From Deltaproteobacteria bacterium (GTDB lineage: Bacteria; Desulfobacterota; Binatia; UBA12015): DNA of 62,339 bases. The stretch is from the NCBI GenBank assembly GCA_016874715.1, contig VGTK01000008.1, positions 1 through 62,339 of the forward strand, given 5' to 3'. Shown in pieces: positions 26,477 through 34,197 of this stretch. The notes under the pieces were generated by a model. That model was not told the DNA's origin and did no database searches. It worked only from the letters and a program-made list of their open reading frames with translations. Numbering within the stretch: position 1 is the first letter of the stretch; each line of letters opens with the position of its first letter. A program made the translations under genes and the position numbers.

Positions 26477-26881
26477 ATGCGCATGCGACGGCACTTCCAC
26501 GAGGAAGAGTCCGGTGCCATCGACCTGGCGCCGATGCTCGACTTCGTGATGAACCTGCTGATCTTCTTCATCATCACGGCGGTGTTCACCAAGGAGCTGG
26601 GCCTCACGGTGAACCGGGCCGGCGCGTCGGGCGGCGAATCGTCGGGCGAGACGTCGAGCGTGCTGGTGACGGTCCGCGGCAGCGGTGAGATCTGGATCGA
26701 GGACCGCATCGTCGACGTACGCGCCGTGCGTGCCAACATCGAGCGTCTGCACGTCCAGAAGCCCGAGGCCGGAGTGCTGCTGGTGGCGGACAAGGATGCC
26801 GAGGCCGGGGTGCTCGTGCAGGTGATCGATCAGGTGCGCGAGGGCGGTGTGCAGAACATCTCGTTTGCCGGAACACGGTGA
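26477..26881 (+). CDS. exbD: ExbD/TolR-type motor subunit (first copy)
   Basis: 134 residues with one N-terminal transmembrane helix (DFVMNLLIFFIITAVFT) and a periplasmic domain. The proton-relaying aspartate is present in the IDLAPMLDFVMN motif (about residue 22). The periplasmic part has the ExbD pattern of an ISVTXXG-like strand followed by a helix that samples VDVRAVRANIERL and VLLVADKDAEAG. It lies two bases after exbB. It is very similar at the N-terminus to the next gene, so the two may form a heterodimer within one ExbB pentamer. Confidence 0.93.
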   Translation: MRMRRHFHEEESGAIDLAPMLDFVMNLLIFFIITAVFTKELGLTVNRAGASGGESSGETSSVLVTVRGSGEIWIEDRIVDVRAVRANIERLHVQKPEAGVLLVADKDAEAGVLVQVIDQVREGGVQNISFAGTR

Positions 26882-26890
26882 GGGGGGAGC

Positions 26891-27301
26891 ATGCGGTCGC
26901 GGCGGCACACCGAGGAGATTGGCGAGAGCGGCATCGACCTGGCGCCGATGCTCGACTTCGTCATGAACCTGCTGATCTTCTTCATCATCACGACATCTTT
27001 CGTGCGCGAGGCCGGCATCGTCGTCAGCCGTCCGCTCGCGGCCACGGCGGAGCACGAGGAGTCGGGCAACATCCTGATCGCCGTCACGGCCGGCGGAGAC
27101 ATCTGGATGGATCGCCGTCAGGTCGATCTGCGCGAGGTGCGCACGAACATCGAGCGTCTGCACGCGGAACGCCCGGACGACACGGTGGTGGTCGTCGCGG
27201 ACAAGGCGGCGCGCGCCGGGCTCATCGGCGAGGTGATGGACGAGGTGCAGCTCGGCGGGATCAAGCAGGTGGCCATCGGGGCGGCGAGTGAAGGCGACTG
27301 A
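26891..27301 (+). CDS. exbD: ExbD/TolR-type motor subunit (second copy)
   Basis: 136 residues. The membrane motif IDLAPMLDFVMNLLIFFIIT is identical to the first copy, including the essential Asp, while the periplasmic portion has diverged (SNILIAV-like strand, RRQVDLREVRTNIERLHAER). Tandem ExbD genes occur in several TonB clusters and allow asymmetric dimers with different TonB contacts. GGGGGGAGC lies just upstream of the ATG. Its stop codon coincides with the start of a repeat element that runs into the 5' end of tonB, and the annotated tonB start overlaps it by 14 bases. Confidence 0.93.
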   Translation: MRSRRHTEEIGESGIDLAPMLDFVMNLLIFFIITTSFVREAGIVVSRPLAATAEHEESGNILIAVTAGGDIWMDRRQVDLREVRTNIERLHAERPDDTVVVVADKAARAGLIGEVMDEVQLGGIKQVAIGAASEGD

Positions 27302-28037
27302 CGAGCTCACCGGCTTCGCCGGCCCCGGAGGGGTGAAGGCCGGGCCCGCCTACTCGACGGAGACACGACGCACCAGGTTGGGTCGTTATGCGCTCGCCGC
27401 GCTCGGCGGGTTCCTGGCGAACCTGGCGATCTTCGGCCTCCTCCATGCGCTGGTGAGTCCGGGCAAGACCGATGCGATCGATCGCGGCGTGCGCCCGGTC
27501 TTCGAGTTCCTCCGCTTGCGCCGCGACGAGGTGACCGAGACCAGGACGCGTCGTCTGCCCGATCGGAAGCGGACGAAGCCCTCGGTCGGCGGGGCGCCGC
27601 TCGCGATTGCGCGGTCGGCAGCACCGGGAGTGCAGGGGCTCGCCGTGAGCCCGGGCGACTTCCAGGGCGGCTTCGCGCTGGCGGGAAAGCCCTACCTGGG
27701 CGCCCCTGGGGGCGATCCCGGAGGTGGGGATGGGACCGGCGACGTGTCCGGGGGCGGGTCGGACACCGACGCGGTGCCGCTGGTGCGCGTGAACCCGATG
27801 TACCCGCCACGTGCCGCGGCGCGCGGCATCAAGGGCTGGGTGTTGGTCGAGTTCACGGTCACCAGGGAGGGCACGACCGAGAACATCGCCGTGGTCGACG
27901 CCGACCCGAAGGGCGTCTTCGAGCGCGCGGCGACCAACGCGGTCGAGAAGTATCGCTACAAGCCGAAGATCGAGAACGGTGCGGCCGTCGACCGTCCCGG
28001 CGTCCGGCTCGTGATCTCGTTCGAGATGGAGAGCTGA
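27288..28037 (+). CDS. tonB: TonB energy-transducing protein
   Basis: 249 residues. A short cytoplasmic segment precedes one membrane anchor (YALAALGGFLANLAIFGLLH, about 31-50), then a periplasmic linker rich in Arg, Pro and Gly, and the C-terminal TonB domain (about 165-249) with VRVNPMYPPRAAARGIKGWV and FEMES at the end. The YPPRAAxxGIxGxV motif is diagnostic. The linker is Gly/Ala-rich, not the Lys-Pro repeat of E. coli TonB. The GTG start at 27288 overlaps exbD by 14 bases; the first twenty residues arise from a repeat element, so the true start could lie later (GTG 27333). Confidence 0.92.
   Translation: MKATDELTGFAGPGGVKAGPAYSTETRRTRLGRYALAALGGFLANLAIFGLLHALVSPGKTDAIDRGVRPVFEFLRLRRDEVTETRTRRLPDRKRTKPSVGGAPLAIARSAAPGVQGLAVSPGDFQGGFALAGKPYLGAPGGDPGGGDGTGDVSGGGSDTDAVPLVRVNPMYPPRAAARGIKGWVLVEFTVTREGTTENIAVVDADPKGVFERAATNAVEKYRYKPKIENGAAVDRPGVRLVISFEMES
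27299..27350 (+). repeat. single copy of the stop-anchored 57-bp repeat family, inside the tonB 5' end
   Basis: The sequence beginning at the exbD stop codon reads TGACGAGCTCACCGGCTTCG and continues with AGGGGTGAA before GGGCCC. It aligns with the repeats at 54545-54662 (which begin TGACGTCCGCACCGGCTTCG and contain AGGGGTGAA) and at 37627-37743. All three begin with the TGA stop codon of the upstream gene. Here the repeat is translated in the tonB frame and forms most of the first twenty residues of TonB. The match is by eye and divergent beyond the core. Confidence 0.55.
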
Positions 28038-29458
28038 TGGGCGAGTTTCTCTCACGGCAACCCCGCCGATCGGATGGGGCGGCGTACCCGTTCCACCCCT
28101 CGCCGTCGACGAGGCCGTTGCAGACGTCCTTGCTTGCGGCCGTGCTCCTCGCCGGAACCCTCCTGCTCGACCCGAGCGGGGCGCGAGGGCAGGAAGGTGC
28201 GCCGGTCAAGCCAAAGACCAAGCGCGTCCAGGCGGTCAGCGACTGGACGTTCAAGCGTCTCAATCTCGCGCACGAGGCGATCGCCGCAAGCCAGTTCGAC
28301 GAGGCGATGGCCAAGCTCGACGACCTCAAGGACAGCCCGCGGCTGAACGACCACGAGCAGGCGCTGGTGTGGCAGAGCTACGGCTACGTCTACGGCATGC
28401 AGGAGAAGTACGAGGAGGCGACGGCAGCGTTCGAGAAGAGCCTCGCGAAGGACGCCCTGCCGGATTCGGCGCAGGCCAACGTGCAGTTCAACGTGGCGCA
28501 GCTCTACGTGCTCCGTGAGCGCTACGCGGATGCCGTCACGGTGTTCCGCGACTGGTTCACCAAGACTCCCGACCCGAGCTCGGACGCGCACTACATCTAC
28601 GCGATCGCGCTGTTCCACACCGGCGACAAGGAGGAGGCGCTGGTGCACGGCCGGGCGGCGGTCGAGCGCGCCAAGGTCCCCAAGGAGCCCTGGCTCCAGC
28701 TCGTCCTCGCGGTGTACGTCGAGAACAAGCAGTACGGTGACGCGACCGCGGCGCTCGAGGCTCTGACCGCGTTCTACCCGAAGAAGATCTACTGGCAGCA
28801 GCTGTCGGCCGTCCATGCGGAGGCGGGTGACTTCAACAAGGCCCTGGCGGTGTCGGCGATCGCCTACGAGCAGGGCGTGCTGACCGAGGACAAGGAGCTC
28901 CGGCAGCTCGCGCAGCTCTACCTCTACAACCGCATCCCCTACCAGGCGGCGCTGGTACTCGAGAAGGGCATGGCCGAAGGCGTCATCCCCGAGACCGCCG
29001 AGACGTGGCAGCTGCTCGCCGATGCGTGGGTGCTCGCGCGCGACCGCGACAAGGCCGAGAAGCCACTCGAGCAGGCCGCCGCCCGGTCTGCCAACGGGGA
29101 GCTGTACTTCCGCCTGGCGCAGGTCCAGGTCGACCGCGAGAACTGGGCGGCGGCGCGCCAGTCGCTCGCGCGCGCGCTCGAGAAGGGGAATCTCTCGGAT
29201 CCCGGCAACGCCCAGCTACTGCTCGGCATCGCGTGCGCGAGCGACTCGAAGTGGCAGGAGGCGCGTCAGGCGTTCCAGGCCGCCGCTTCGCACGAGAAGA
29301 CCGCCGCCGCGGCCACGGCCTGGCTAACCGAGGTGGATGCCGAGCTCGCCCCGGAGGAAGACGGCGCGGCAGAGGAGCTGCCACCGACCGAGGGCGCGAA
29401 CGCATCCCCACCGCTGGCGCCGGGAGATTCCGGTCTGGCGGGTGCGCCGCCTGCCTGA
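28037..29458 (+). CDS. TPR-repeat periplasmic protein of the TonB cluster
   Basis: 473 residues. An N-terminal signal or anchor segment (LQTSLLAAVLLAGTLLL) is followed by about ten tetratricopeptide-like helix pairs, for instance ALVWQSYGYVYGMQEKYEEA and AQLYVLRERYADAVTVFRDW, and a low-complexity acidic/proline tail. TPR proteins close the DUF3450-TtpC-ExbB-ExbD-TonB gene sets and are believed to stabilise the complex. The ATG overlaps the tonB stop by one base. After it comes a 115-base gap, the first real gap since 21138, which may mark a transcription boundary. Confidence 0.88.
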   Translation: MGEFLSRQPRRSDGAAYPFHPSPSTRPLQTSLLAAVLLAGTLLLDPSGARGQEGAPVKPKTKRVQAVSDWTFKRLNLAHEAIAASQFDEAMAKLDDLKDSPRLNDHEQALVWQSYGYVYGMQEKYEEATAAFEKSLAKDALPDSAQANVQFNVAQLYVLRERYADAVTVFRDWFTKTPDPSSDAHYIYAIALFHTGDKEEALVHGRAAVERAKVPKEPWLQLVLAVYVENKQYGDATAALEALTAFYPKKIYWQQLSAVHAEAGDFNKALAVSAIAYEQGVLTEDKELRQLAQLYLYNRIPYQAALVLEKGMAEGVIPETAETWQLLADAWVLARDRDKAEKPLEQAAARSANGELYFRLAQVQVDRENWAAARQSLARALEKGNLSDPGNAQLLLGIACASDSKWQEARQAFQAAASHEKTAAAATAWLTEVDAELAPEEDGAAEELPPTEGANASPPLAPGDSGLAGAPPA

Positions 29459-29573
29459 CCGCTCGTCACGGGCCGGTGAGCTCCTGCCGGGTGGCTGCGG
29501 GCCGCGCGGCGTCGCTACCCGTGCGACGCCGTCCTATCCGTCGACACCGCGCCGAACCGAAGGGAGTCCTGCG

Positions 29574-30593
29574 ATGCCTCGACCGACGGTCAACAAACAG
29601 TGGCTCCTCGCCGCGCGCCCGCACGGCATGCTGAGCGAGGCCAGCTGGCAGCTGCGCGAAGCACCCGTGCCGCAGCTTGCACCAGGGGAGGCGCTGGTCG
29701 AGACGCTGTATCTCTCGTGCGACCCGACGCAGCGCGGCTGGATGGAGGACCGCCCCAGCTACATGCCGCCGGTCGGCCTCGGCGAGGTGATGCGGGCGGT
29801 CTCGGTGGGGCGCGTGGTCGAGTCGCGCGCGCCGTCGCTCGAGGTCGGCGACCTCGTCGAAGGCATGGCGGGCTGGCAGCAGTACTCCGTCGTCACGGGG
29901 GGCGGGCCGTTCGGTGCCGCGAAGGTTCCGGCGGGCACCGATCCGCAGCAGCTGATGAGCGTGCTCGGCCTGACGGGATTGACCGCGTACTTCGGGCTGC
30001 TCGATCTCGGCGCACCGAAGGCGGGCGAGACGGTCGTCGTCTCGGGCGCCGCCGGTGCGACGGGCTCGATCGCGGGACAGATCGCGCGCATCGCGGGCTG
30101 CAAGGTCATCGGCATCGCCGGCGGCCCCGACAAGTGCGCCTGGCTCACCGGCGAGGCGCGCTTCGACGCGGCGATCGACTACAAGCACGAGGACGTGCGC
30201 GCGCGCCTGCGCGCGCTCGCGCCGCACGGCGTGGACGTCTACTTCGACAACGTCGGCGGCGACATCCTCGACGCCGTACTCGAGCAGATCCGCATGAAGG
30301 CGCGCGTCGTGCTGTGCGGCGGCATCTCGGCGTACAACGAGATCGAGCCGCCGCCCGGTCCGCGCAACCTGATGAACCTCGTGATCCAGCGCGCGCGGAT
30401 GGAGGGCTTCATCGTGATCGACTACGCGGCGCGGTTCGGCGAGGCGCGGGACGCGCTGAAGCGCTGGGTCGATGCCGGCGAGATCGTCTACGGGGTGGAC
30501 GTGGTGCAGGGAATCGAGCGCGCGCCGGAGGCGCTGCTCAGGCTGTTCTACGGCAAGAACCTCGGCAAGCAGCTCGTCCGGGTCGCGGAGTAG
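29574..30593 (+). CDS. zinc-independent NADP-dependent MDR reductase (CurA/leukotriene reductase-like)
   Basis: 339-residue medium-chain reductase of the zinc-free alkenal/one reductase subgroup. The N-terminal part has LYLSCDPTQRGWM (typical RxSxDPxMRGRM), the Rossmann motif is VVSGAAGATGSIAGQIARI (about 152-170), and VDVYFDNVGG is the family signature. No zinc-binding Cys cluster is present. These enzymes reduce alpha,beta-unsaturated ketones and aldehydes, for example curcumin or 15-oxo-prostaglandins. The ATG is preceded by AAGGGAG. It would suit reduction of an enone intermediate of the upstream pathway. Confidence 0.9.
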   Translation: MPRPTVNKQWLLAARPHGMLSEASWQLREAPVPQLAPGEALVETLYLSCDPTQRGWMEDRPSYMPPVGLGEVMRAVSVGRVVESRAPSLEVGDLVEGMAGWQQYSVVTGGGPFGAAKVPAGTDPQQLMSVLGLTGLTAYFGLLDLGAPKAGETVVVSGAAGATGSIAGQIARIAGCKVIGIAGGPDKCAWLTGEARFDAAIDYKHEDVRARLRALAPHGVDVYFDNVGGDILDAVLEQIRMKARVVLCGGISAYNEIEPPPGPRNLMNLVIQRARMEGFIVIDYAARFGEARDALKRWVDAGEIVYGVDVVQGIERAPEALLRLFYGKNLGKQLVRVAE

Positions 30594-30634
30594 AGAGTAC
30601 CGTCGCGAGAGTCCTCCGAAGGGAGCAAGCCAGC

Positions 30635-31684
30635 ATGCGCGTGGAATCGTTTCTCATGGATCCGCTGTGGCGGAACGTCGCGGACGCGGCTCGCAAGTAC
30701 GAGTCGCTCGGCTTCGACTCGCTGGCCGTTCCCGAGATCTCGGCGGATCCCTTCTTCATGGCGGCCGCAGCACTGTCGGCGACCGAGCGGGTGCAGGTGC
30801 GGACCGCGGTGGCCGTGGCCTTCCCGCGCAGCCCGATGGTGGTCGCGCAGATGGTCTGGGACCTGCAGCGCAACTCCGGTGGGCGCTTCGGTCTCGGGCT
30901 CGGCACGCAGGTGAAGGGCCACAACGAGCGCCGCTTCAGTGTCGCCTGGCCCGAGCAGCCCGCCGTGCAGCTCCGGGAGTACATCGAGTCCCTGCGCGCC
31001 ATCTGGCGCACGTGGCGCCAGGGCAGCGCACTCGACTACGTCGGCCGCTACTACCGCTTCACGCTGATGACGCCGGAGTTCACCCCGCCGCCGCTCGAGA
31101 ATCCGGAATCGCCGATCTACATCGCCGCCGTTCGCCCCGCGATGCTGCGCCTCGCCGGACGCGTGTGCGACGGCGTTCGCCTGCACGGCTTCTGTACCCG
31201 CAAGTACCTCGAGGAGGTGGCTCTTCCGAGCCTCGAGGAGGGCCTCAAGCAGGCCGGGCGTCCGCGCGAGCAGTTCGACGTCTGCGGCGGCGGCTTCGTG
31301 GTCACCGGCCGCGACGAGGAGGCGGTCGCCCGCGCGCGCGAGTCGATCCGCTACCGGATCGCGTTCTACGGCTCGACGCGGAGCTACCACCCGGTGTTCG
31401 CGGTGCACGGCTGGGACGACCTGGGGATGGAGCTGCATCAGCTCTCGAAGCAGGGGCGCTGGGACGAGATGGCCAGGCGCGTCACCGACGAGGTGGTCGA
31501 AACCTTCTGCGCGGTGGCGACGTACGATCGGCTCCCCGCGGCCCTCGCGGCCCGCTTCGGAGGGCTATCCGATCAGGTGGAGTTCGTCCTGCCCGACGCG
31601 AGCCCCGACGAGGCGGGCGAGCTTCTCGCCGCCGTGCGCCGGATCCCGCATCGCTTCTCGGGGACCTACACGAGCTGGGGCTGA
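30635..31684 (+). CDS. LLM-class F420/flavin-dependent oxidoreductase
   Basis: 349-residue luciferase-like TIM-barrel enzyme. Landmarks are ADAARKYESLGFDSLAVPE near the N-terminus, the GGRFGLGLGTQVKGHNERRF loop (about 87-106, close to the TIGR03617-type F420 family) and AAVRPAMLRLAGRVCDGVRL. Such enzymes oxidise alcohols or oxygenate substrates with reduced F420 or FMN. An AAGGGAGC site precedes the ATG. It is the last rightward gene before the convergent PPOX-SDR-TetR operon and may belong to the same catabolic set. Confidence 0.88.
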   Translation: MRVESFLMDPLWRNVADAARKYESLGFDSLAVPEISADPFFMAAAALSATERVQVRTAVAVAFPRSPMVVAQMVWDLQRNSGGRFGLGLGTQVKGHNERRFSVAWPEQPAVQLREYIESLRAIWRTWRQGSALDYVGRYYRFTLMTPEFTPPPLENPESPIYIAAVRPAMLRLAGRVCDGVRLHGFCTRKYLEEVALPSLEEGLKQAGRPREQFDVCGGGFVVTGRDEEAVARARESIRYRIAFYGSTRSYHPVFAVHGWDDLGMELHQLSKQGRWDEMARRVTDEVVETFCAVATYDRLPAALAARFGGLSDQVEFVLPDASPDEAGELLAAVRRIPHRFSGTYTSWG

Positions 31685-31722
31685 GACGAGCTCGGGCCGA
31701 GACGGCGTCGGGCGGGCGAGGC

Positions 31723-32208
31723 TCAGCGCCCCTGGCCCGGTACCTTCCACACCTGCGGCGGCTTGCCGCCGATCAGGTCGGCGAGCGACCAGAGCTCGAT
31801 CCGCCATGGCTCGAGGCGCAGGCAGCCGAAAGACTCGTCGGTGGGACCCTTCGGGAAGAAGAGTCCGGGGTCGTAGCCGACCGGCGGCGGTATGTCCTTG
31901 AACCAGTCCCACAGCCGCTTCTTCTCGCTCTCGCGCGACTCCCACGAGGTGCGGCAGTCGACGTGCACCTGCTCCTGTACGTTGTCGATGTAGGTGAGCG
32001 ACGCCCACGGGTGGCCGTCGACGTCGCGCGACTTGTGCGAGTGGCGGTCGGTGAGGAGCCAGCCGACGCGCCCGTCCCAGACGGGGTGCACGATGCGCGA
32101 CCGAATGCGCCGCGCGGCGTCGCTGGTCGACATGGAGCACCAGACGATGCGGTCGGTGCGGATCTTGAACTCGTCGGCGAGGGACTCGAACCCCACGATG
32201 GGCTGCAT
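31723..32208 (-). CDS. PPOX-fold flavin/F420-binding protein
   Basis: 161 residues of the split beta-barrel family: IVWCSMSTSDAARRIRSRIV, VGWLLTDRHSHKSRDVDGHP (about 50-69), ASLTYIDNVQEQVHV, and a late RIELWSLADLIGGKPPQVW with the C-terminal contact strand. Members bind flavin, F420 or haem. The ATG at 32208 is preceded by a strong AGGAGG, which overrides the longer in-frame reading. It lies downstream of the SDR gene in the same leftward operon controlled by the adjacent TetR gene. Confidence 0.85.
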   Translation of the reverse strand: MQPIVGFESLADEFKIRTDRIVWCSMSTSDAARRIRSRIVHPVWDGRVGWLLTDRHSHKSRDVDGHPWASLTYIDNVQEQVHVDCRTSWESRESEKKRLWDWFKDIPPPVGYDPGLFFPKGPTDESFGCLRLEPWRIELWSLADLIGGKPPQVWKVPGQGR

Positions 32209-32261
32209 CCGAACCTCCTGTCGCTCCACGCGAGACGGGACGGGCCGAGCGGGGGAGGGGC

Positions 32262-33095
32262 CTACTTCGCGCTCGTGCTTCTGCTGCGCTCGTCGCAGCG
32301 ATCGAAGGCCGCGAGGATCCGCTGGAAGCGCTCCTCGGTGATCCTTCGCGTGTCGGAGTGGGTGAAGATGTAGAGCTCGTCGTCGAGCACGGCCTGGCGG
32401 ACGATTCGACCGACCTCGAGGGGATCCATGCCGGCCTCGATCTGGCGCTGCACGTCGGGGTGCTCGCGCCCATCGGGCCCGCCGAGCGCGTCCTGGCGAT
32501 TGCGGCCGCTCGACACGATCTTCGTCCGCACGTTCCCCGGGCAGAGGACCGAAGATCCGATGCCGTGCTGGTCGCGCTCGGCGTACAGCGTCTCCGAGAT
32601 GCCGACCACGGCGTACTTCGACGCGACGTACGGCGCGATCTCGGTGTGCGGCGCCACACCCGCGATCGAGGCGGTGTTGACGACGTGCTTCTCGCCCGGC
32701 TGGGCCTTCATGCGCGGCAGGAACGCCTGCAGGCCGTGCACGACGCCATCGAGATTCACCGCGCACACCCAGCGCCAGTCCTCGTCCTTGATCTTGTCCA
32801 TCGGATCGAAGGTCACGACGCCGGCGTTGTTGCAGAGCAGATGGACGGCGCCGAACTCGGCGAAGATGCGCTCCGCGAAGGCGTACACCGCGTCGCGGTC
32901 GGTCACGTCGAGCTGCAGCGCGAGCGCGCGGACCCCGTGCCGCTCGATCTCGCGCAGGACGTCCTGTGCCGCCTGACGGTCGATGTCGCCGATCGCGACG
33001 TGCATCCCCGCCTCGGCGAAGGCGAGGGCCATCCCCCGGCCGATGCCCGATCCGCCCCCCGTGACCACTGCGACCTTGCCAGCCAATTCGCGCAT
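32262..33095 (-). CDS. SDR-family oxidoreductase
   Basis: 277 residues, classical SDR with TGGGSGIG (12-19), NNAG (89-92), and active-site Tyr156-x3-Lys160. The extended C-terminal helix segment (LYIFTHSDTRRITEERFQRI) resembles SDRs acting on bulky hydrophobic alcohols, including retinol or steroid-type substrates. The ATG at 33095 has a GGGAG site in the end of the tetR gene, four bases away. It is co-transcribed with the TetR regulator and the PPOX gene, opposite to a carotenoid oxygenase operon that shares the control region, so an apocarotenoid or similar lipophilic substrate is plausible. Confidence 0.9.
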   Translation of the reverse strand: MRELAGKVAVVTGGGSGIGRGMALAFAEAGMHVAIGDIDRQAAQDVLREIERHGVRALALQLDVTDRDAVYAFAERIFAEFGAVHLLCNNAGVVTFDPMDKIKDEDWRWVCAVNLDGVVHGLQAFLPRMKAQPGEKHVVNTASIAGVAPHTEIAPYVASKYAVVGISETLYAERDQHGIGSSVLCPGNVRTKIVSSGRNRQDALGGPDGREHPDVQRQIEAGMDPLEVGRIVRQAVLDDELYIFTHSDTRRITEERFQRILAAFDRCDERSRSTSAK

Positions 33096-33099
33096 GCGT

Positions 33100-33837
33100 T
33101 CATCTCCCTGTCGAAGCTGCCGGACGGGCCTTGCTCCCGCGATGCGAGCTGCGCGCGCGTCGCGGTGCCTTCCGCCCATCGTGCGCCGGCACCCGTTGCG
33201 GCGGACGGACGACCTCCATCACGCGGCGTAGCTCGGCCCCATCGATCCCGTCGAGGTCGATCAGCAGGAACTGATCGAGCAGCCCGCCAACCGCCATGAA
33301 CAGCCACGCGCGAGCACGGGGATCGGCGTCGCGGCCGATCTCCTTCGCGGTGCGCGCGCGCTCGTAGAGTGACAGGACGAACTCGAACGTTTCGCGGAAG
33401 TGGCGCCGCGCGTGCTCGGTGAGCCTCTCGTCGCCGGCGATCTCGAGGAGCGAACGGGCGCGCAGGCGGAACGGGGCGGGATCGCGTCGCAGCTGCGTGA
33501 AGTACCAGCGGCCGATCTCGTCCAGCGCCGCCATCGGGCTCACGCTGTTGGCGGCGATCTCGCGCCAGGCGTCGAGCAGGCGGCGTGAGTTGCGGTCGAG
33601 CATGGCGAGGTAGAGGTCGCGCTTGCTGTCGAAGTACCGGTAGATGGTGGGCTCGCTCACGCGGGCCGCGGCTGCGACGTCGGCGGTGCCGGCGTCGCGG
33701 TAGCCGCGCGCGGCGAAGGCGACCTCGGCCGCGTCGAGCAGCTGCTCGCGCCGCTGCTCGGCCTCCATGCGTGGCGCCCGGCTCCGCGCACCCGCCGGCG
33801 GGGTGCGGCGCGTGTTCCGTGCGGGCGTGATCGGCAT
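33100..33837 (-). CDS. TetR-family repressor (likely binds TAGTGA-N4-TCACTA)
   Basis: 245 residues. The N-terminal TetR helix-turn-helix (about 25-75) reads ADVAAAARVSEPTIYRYFDS; the ligand domain follows, and the last 40 residues form an Arg/Lys-rich tail (APRRARSSHRGSKARPAAST) not usual for the family. The start at 33837 has a GGAG site eight bases upstream. The 360-bp divergent region beyond it has two palindromes of the same sequence, one on its own promoter and one on the opposite promoter, the expected layout for an autoregulated repressor that also controls the carotenoid oxygenase operon. Confidence 0.9.
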   Translation of the reverse strand: MPITPARNTRRTPPAGARSRAPRMEAEQRREQLLDAAEVAFAARGYRDAGTADVAAAARVSEPTIYRYFDSKRDLYLAMLDRNSRRLLDAWREIAANSVSPMAALDEIGRWYFTQLRRDPAPFRLRARSLLEIAGDERLTEHARRHFRETFEFVLSLYERARTAKEIGRDADPRARAWLFMAVGGLLDQFLLIDLDGIDGAELRRVMEVVRPPQRVPAHDGRKAPRRARSSHRGSKARPAASTGR

Positions 33838-33920
33838 GTCTCGTTCTCCGTCAGGTCACCGGCTCCGGCCGGCTGGCCGGGGCATCCGCGAGCCCGCGCC
33901 TGCACCGCTGGCGACCGTCG

Positions 33921-33960
33921 GTAGTGAGAGTTCACTACGGCACCCGGAGGGCGAGGTCAA
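33921..33960 (-). promoter_or_regulatory. tetR promoter with overlapping operator O1
   Basis: Reading leftward, TTGACC (33960-33955) and TAGTGA (33937-33932) are separated by exactly 17 bases, a good -35/-10 pair. The -10 lies inside the palindrome GTAGTGA-GAGT-TCACTAC (33921-33938). The predicted transcript starts near 33925, leaving an 87-base leader before the tetR start. The same half-sites recur in the operator near the opposite promoter. The lettered match is direct; the regulator assignment is inference. Confidence 0.7.
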
Positions 33961-34095
33961 AGGGCGGAGTCGCGATCCGTGCGCGCCGTCGTCGCGGGGG
34001 GCGGCCCGATGCCTCGGGCAGTCGCCGTCGCACGACGGGCGCCGCGGCCCGCGTCGCAGGTCGCGGCGCGCGCGACATCACAGCCCGGCGCGGGG

Positions 34096-34138
34096 TTGAC
34101 CGGCCGCGGTCGGCGTGCGTTAGTGAAGACTCACTAAC
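34096..34138 (+). promoter_or_regulatory. carotenoid-oxygenase operon promoter with overlapping operator O2
   Basis: Rightward TTGACC (34096-34101) is followed 17-19 bases later by a -10 region lying in the palindrome GTTAGTGAAGACTCACTAAC (34119-34138), which has perfect 8-base arms around AGAC. It shares TAGTGA-N4-TCACTA with the operator at 33921-33938, 199 bases away. The predicted leader to the ATG at 34198 is about 65 bases. A repressor on this site would block RNA polymerase at the -10. The remainder of the 360-bp intergenic region shows no other feature. Confidence 0.7.
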
Positions 34139-34197
34139 CCGGGATCCGGGAGCGATCGCGCACTCCCGTCGTCCCGTGTCCGCCCGAGGAGGCGACC

